DNA of 45,743 bases, taken from NCBI GenBank assembly GCA_016783715.1, contig JADHWA010000004.1, positions 1 through 45,743 on the forward strand, given 5' to 3'. How positions within the stretch are numbered: position 1 is the stretch's first letter; the number at the start of each line of letters is the position of its first letter. Both the position numbers and the translations under genes were made by a program. Positions 42,519-45,743 of the stretch are shown in pieces. The notes beneath the pieces were generated by a model. It was not told the origin of the DNA. It worked only from the letters and a program-made list of their open reading frames with translations, and did not search any database. Origin of the DNA: Candidatus Omnitrophota bacterium. GTDB taxonomy: Bacteria; Omnitrophota; Gorgyraeia; Gygaellales; Profunditerraquicolaceae.

Positions 42519-43778
42519 ATGAATTTAAAGAATGAATTGATTAGTTTAGCCAGGGGTGCGCAGAAGGCTTCGAGAGTCCTCTCGGCCCTCTCTGCGGGAG
42601 AGAAGAATAATGTCCTGAAAGGGATGGCCCGTGCGTTATTAAGAGAAAAAAAGAGGATTCTTGCATCCAATAGAGCGGATCTACGTGCAGCAAGAGAGAA
42701 GGGGATATCCGGTGCTTTGCTTGACCGCCTTGCGCTTAATGAAGCAAGGGTTGGAGAGATGTCCCAGGGGATCTTTGAGTTGACTAAATTAGCCGACCCT
42801 GTCGGCAGGGAATTAAAGGCATGGCGGCGGCCTAACAAGCTTGTTATCCGTAAGGTCAGCGTACCTATCGGGGTGATAGCGATTATCTATGAATCGCGCC
42901 CAAATGTAACCGCCGACTGTATCGGCCTCTGTTTTAAAAGCGGCAACAGTGTGATCTTAAGAGGCGGCAGCGAGGCATATAATTCTAATAAGGCGATATT
43001 CGCTGTCTTAAGGGGAGTGATAAAGAAGTTCGGAGTTCCCGAGGGGGCAGTGAATCTGGTATCGACCAGAGAGAGGAAGGCGGTTGATCTGTTGCTTGGA
43101 TTATCAGGCCTGATTGATCTGGTAATCCCCAGAGGCGGGGAGGGGTTAATCAGGAGAGTTACCCGTAAATCCCGCATACCGGTGATAAAGCATTATAAAG
43201 GGGTCTGCCACGTCTATGTAGATGAATCTGCGGATTTGAATATGGCCGAGATTATATGTCTTAACGCCAAGCTGCAGCGTCCGGGAGTTTGCAACGCCAT
43301 GGAGAGTCTGCTTGTACATAAGGATGTAGCAGCAAGATTTTTGCCGGGGTTGGTAAGAAAATTTATCAATGCCGGCGTCCAGATCAAAGGATGTTCTTTC
43401 TCCCGAAGAGTCGTCGGCAGAAAGATAAAACTGGCCCGACAGATTGACTATTATACTGAATACCTCGATCTGAAGCTGTCACTGAAGTTAGTCGGCAGTC
43501 TAGCCGAGGCTATAGAGCATATAAATAAATACGGTTCAGGCCACTCGGATGCAATAGTCACCGAGGACTCCAGATCCGCAGATCAATTCTTAAAAGGAGT
43601 AGATTCTGCCTGCGTTTATGTAAATGCCTCAACCCGCTTTACAGACGGCAACCAGTTTGGGTTAGGTGCTGAGATCGGGATATCTACCGACAAGATCCAT
43701 GCCCGTGGGCCGATGGGGTTGGAGGAATTGACCACATATAAATATCAGATAGTCGGAAACGGGCAGATTAGAGAATGA
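42519..43778 (+). CDS. proA: Gamma-glutamyl phosphate reductase
   Basis: The 419-aa aldehyde-dehydrogenase-superfamily enzyme reduces gamma-glutamyl phosphate to glutamate semialdehyde. It has PIGVIAIIYESRPNVTADC, SGNSVILRGGSEAYNSN, LVIPRGGEGLIRRV and catalytic Cys C258 in LQRPGVCNAMESLLVH. NASTRFTDGNQFGLGAEIGIST is a strong ProA signature. It overlaps nadD by 4 nt (ATGA). Confidence 0.97.
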   Translation: MNLKNELISLARGAQKASRVLSALSAGEKNNVLKGMARALLREKKRILASNRADLRAAREKGISGALLDRLALNEARVGEMSQGIFELTKLADPVGRELKAWRRPNKLVIRKVSVPIGVIAIIYESRPNVTADCIGLCFKSGNSVILRGGSEAYNSNKAIFAVLRGVIKKFGVPEGAVNLVSTRERKAVDLLLGLSGLIDLVIPRGGEGLIRRVTRKSRIPVIKHYKGVCHVYVDESADLNMAEIICLNAKLQRPGVCNAMESLLVHKDVAARFLPGLVRKFINAGVQIKGCSFSRRVVGRKIKLARQIDYYTEYLDLKLSLKLVGSLAEAIEHINKYGSGHSDAIVTEDSRSADQFLKGVDSACVYVNASTRFTDGNQFGLGAEIGISTDKIHARGPMGLEELTTYKYQIVGNGQIRE

Positions 43779-44341
43779 GGATAGGCATACTTGGAGGCAC
43801 ATTTAATCCGATTCATATCGGACACTTAATTCTGGCAGAGGAGAGCAGGGAGAAATTAGGGCTGGATAAGATAATTTTTGTTCCTACTAACCTGCCGCCG
43901 CATAAGGGTGATGCCGAGGTAGCAGCTGCCTCAAAGAGGCTGGCGATGCTAAGGATCGCTTTAGCTGGAAACAGGTACTTCTCTGTTTCAGATGTTGAGA
44001 TTAGAAGAAAGGGATTCTCCTATACAATTGAAACGATCAGAGAGTTGGAGAAGCTCTATCCGAAGCAGGAGCTCTTTTTTATCACCGGTTCGGATCTCTT
44101 AAAATACCTTGATGATTGGAAGGATCTGAATAAAATTATCAAGATGGTGAAGTTTGTGGTTGCCAGGAGGCCGGGGTACCCGTTAGAGAAGATACCCTCA
44201 TATATCTCTACCTTGCAGATCAGGGCGGTGGATGTCTCGGCATTCGAGATACGTTCGCGGATCAGAAGAAGGAAATCCTTCAGGTACCTGGTACCGGAGA
44301 AGGTATATAAATACATAAAAGAAAAAAAGCTTTATCTATGA
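43775..44341 (+). CDS. nadD: Nicotinate-mononucleotide adenylyltransferase
   Basis: The 188-aa nucleotidyltransferase makes nicotinate adenine dinucleotide in NAD synthesis. The (H/T)xGH signature is in GGTFNPIHIGH (residues 7-17). FVPTNLPPHK, YTIETIRELEKLYP and FITGSDLLKYLDDWKDL are diagnostic, and the C-terminus has the ISSTxIR-like VSAFEIRSRIRR. The neighbouring proA-nadD order is common. rsfS, its usual follower, is absent here. Confidence 0.94.
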   Translation: MRIGILGGTFNPIHIGHLILAEESREKLGLDKIIFVPTNLPPHKGDAEVAAASKRLAMLRIALAGNRYFSVSDVEIRRKGFSYTIETIRELEKLYPKQELFFITGSDLLKYLDDWKDLNKIIKMVKFVVARRPGYPLEKIPSYISTLQIRAVDVSAFEIRSRIRRRKSFRYLVPEKVYKYIKEKKLYL

Positions 44342-44351
44342 AAGTAAGAGG

Positions 44352-45005
44352 ATGAAAAAAAGAATACGAGTTTCGCCTTCAGTATTGTCAGCAGACTTTG
44401 GCTCTCTGGCCAGCCAGATTAAGGAAGTAGAGGTTGCCGGAGCGGACATGCTGCACATTGACGTAATGGACGGGCAATTCGTGCCTAATATCACTATAGG
44501 GCCGGTAGTAGTCAAGGATATCCGTAAAGTAACCAGGCTGCCTCTGGATGTCCATCTGATGATCGCCAACCCTGAGCTTTATATCGACAGGTTTGTTGAG
44601 GCAGGCAGTGATATGATTACCATGCACATTGAGACCATATCCGGCGCAAGGCTAAAAAAAGAGGCTCTAAAACTTAAAAAATTAGGTATTAAAGTAGGGG
44701 TATCTTTGAATCCGGCTACCCCTTTATCGAAGATTAAAAGCGTGCTCTCATTCGTTGATCTGGTTTTAGTGATGACGGTCAATCCGGGGTTTAGCGGACA
44801 GAAATTTATCCCGGCGGTTTTACCAAAGATAAAGAGGTTGCGTTCTATATTTGACGGTGATATCGCCGTTGACGGCGGCATAAACCATAAGTTGGCAGCA
44901 GTCCTGATCAATGCCGGGGCAGATATTCTGGCCTCCGGTTCATATATCTTCGGTGCCAAAGACAAAAAAACAGCGATAGAAAGGATTAGGCATGCATCAG
45001 GCTAA
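44352..45005 (+). CDS. rpe: Ribulose-phosphate 3-epimerase
   Basis: The 217-aa TIM-barrel enzyme converts ribulose-5-phosphate to xylulose-5-phosphate. It has RVSPSVLSADFGSL, ADMLHIDVMDGQFVPNITIG, VDLVLVMTVNPGFSGQKFI and IAVDGGINHK, the full set of Rpe motifs with the catalytic Asp pair and metal ligands. It ends 14 bases inside the next gene. The start ATG directly follows a purine-rich AAGTAAGAGG, so spacing is short. Confidence 0.96.
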   Translation: MKKRIRVSPSVLSADFGSLASQIKEVEVAGADMLHIDVMDGQFVPNITIGPVVVKDIRKVTRLPLDVHLMIANPELYIDRFVEAGSDMITMHIETISGARLKKEALKLKKLGIKVGVSLNPATPLSKIKSVLSFVDLVLVMTVNPGFSGQKFIPAVLPKIKRLRSIFDGDIAVDGGINHKLAAVLINAGADILASGSYIFGAKDKKTAIERIRHASG

Positions 45006-45743
45006 AGAAATTAAATTCGGCACAGATGGTTGGAGGGCGATCATCGCCGAAACTTATACCTTCCAGAACTTAAAGGTCGTTTCACAAGCGGTAGCTGATT
45101 TCCTGGGGCCAGGTAAATCGGCAGTTGTAGGCTATGATACGCGCTTTATGTCGGCTGAGTTTGCCCGCATCTCGGCAGAGGTACTGGCGGCAAACCGGAT
45201 TAAAGTAATTCTCTCTGATCGGCCGATACCTACGCCATGTCTTAGTTTTGCGGTTAAGCATAAAAAAAGTGACCTGGGTGTGATGATTACTGCATCTCAT
45301 AATCCGGCCTCATATAACGGATTTAAGATTAAGAATGCTAAAGGAGGAGCTGCCGCGCTAGAGTTAACCAAGAAAGTCGAGAGCCTTCTGGGCAAGAGCA
45401 CTCCTAAAACTCTCGGGCCAAAAGAATCAGAGATTAAGAAAGAGGACTTGACCAAGATATATATCCGGTTTATCCGTTCCTATATTGATTTCAAAAAAAT
45501 AAAGAATAAAAAATTCAGACTTCTTGTGGATGTGATGCATGGCTCAGGAAACAGCTTCTTTGCCCAGATACTAAAGGGCAGCTCTGTAAAGATCGAATTT
45601 ATGCGCAGCGAAATTAATCCTTCATTTGGGGGAACCAGGCCTGAGCCGGTCGAAGAAAACCTTAGAATATTAAAAGAGAGGGTAAAACGTGAAAAGTTTG
45701 ACTTAGGGATTGCTTTAGACGGCGATGCCGACAGGATTGCTGC
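44992..45743 (+). CDS. Phosphohexomutase (PGM/PMM/GlmM family), 3' partial
   Basis: The gene is missing from the ORF track because it has no stop before the window ends. ATG 44992 gives MHQAKEIKFGTDGWRAIIAE, the alpha-D-phosphohexomutase start. Phosphoserine S102 is in TASHNPASYNGFKI, and the Mg-loop DGDADRI lies at the right edge, so the first half to two-thirds is present. Sugar specificity (glucosamine, mannose or glucose phosphate) cannot be set from this part. It overlaps rpe by 14 nt. Confidence 0.93.
   Translation, partial: MHQAKEIKFGTDGWRAIIAETYTFQNLKVVSQAVADFLGPGKSAVVGYDTRFMSAEFARISAEVLAANRIKVILSDRPIPTPCLSFAVKHKKSDLGVMITASHNPASYNGFKIKNAKGGAAALELTKKVESLLGKSTPKTLGPKESEIKKEDLTKIYIRFIRSYIDFKKIKNKKFRLLVDVMHGSGNSFFAQILKGSSVKIEFMRSEINPSFGGTRPEPVEENLRILKERVKREKFDLGIALDGDADRIA

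Overview
This is a dense, single-strand stretch of a Gram-negative chromosome: every supported gene reads left to right. LptD and a PilM-N-O-P-Q type IV pilus locus imply an outer membrane. The mix (HspR plus HrcA/CIRCE heat-shock control, LptD, Omnitrophota-style type IV pilus locus, TPR-containing GT-C proteins, UDP-sugar genes) suggests a PVC-superphylum bacterium, most likely Candidatus Omnitrophota. That taxonomic call is an inference from gene content, not a search result.

Layout. 1-4 kb: 3' part of a GT-C/TPR membrane protein, miaA, hflX. 4-12 kb: a protein-quality block, hspR-clpB and hrcA-grpE-dnaK-dnaJ, with one perfect and one degenerate CIRCE operator. 12-15 kb: zinc-ribbon protein, VanZ-like protein, DUF1015 protein, accD. 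15-18.5 kb: an orphan MalK/UgpC-type ABC ATPase and two tandem GGDEF proteins. 18.6-22.4 kb: ROK sugar kinase, FSA-type transaldolase, LptD. 22.5-28.5 kb: a nucleotide-sugar operon (UDP-glucose dehydrogenase, UDP-HexNAc dehydrogenase, WbpP-like epimerase, UDP-glucuronate decarboxylase). The last of these is split by a 469-residue LAGLIDADG intein. 28.5-38.3 kb: major pilin with a complex leader and terminator, a TMTC-like GT-C/TPR protein, four minor pilin-like proteins, then pilM, N, O, P, Q. 38.3-45.7 kb: half-length DUF2344 protein, RNase G, rplU, obg, proB, proA, nadD, rpe and the 5' part of a phosphohexomutase.

The most unusual signal is between the genes. Two families of structured repeats fill whole intergenic gaps, from the stop codon of one gene to the ribosome-binding site or start codon of the next. 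Family A (before hrcA, grpE and the UDP-glucose dehydrogenase, plus a fragment after dnaJ) starts with TAGRCATC, has up to four stacked hairpins and ends in a Shine-Dalgarno-like CCAGGAG. Family B (before hflX, accD and pilQ) keeps short fixed words around hairpins whose stems differ completely in sequence yet stay base-paired. That covariation points to selected RNA or ssDNA structure. Two family B copies end exactly on the ATG of the next gene with no visible Shine-Dalgarno. These elements and the intein are the best candidates for something undescribed.

How the genes work together: the heat-shock block is a chaperone and disaggregase unit under two repressors. The UDP-sugar operon, GT-C proteins and LptD fit building and exporting surface glycans. 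The GGDEF proteins and the pilus locus fit a c-di-GMP-influenced surface lifestyle, although no direct link is visible. The rplU-to-phosphohexomutase run is a conserved housekeeping operon that here lacks rpmA.
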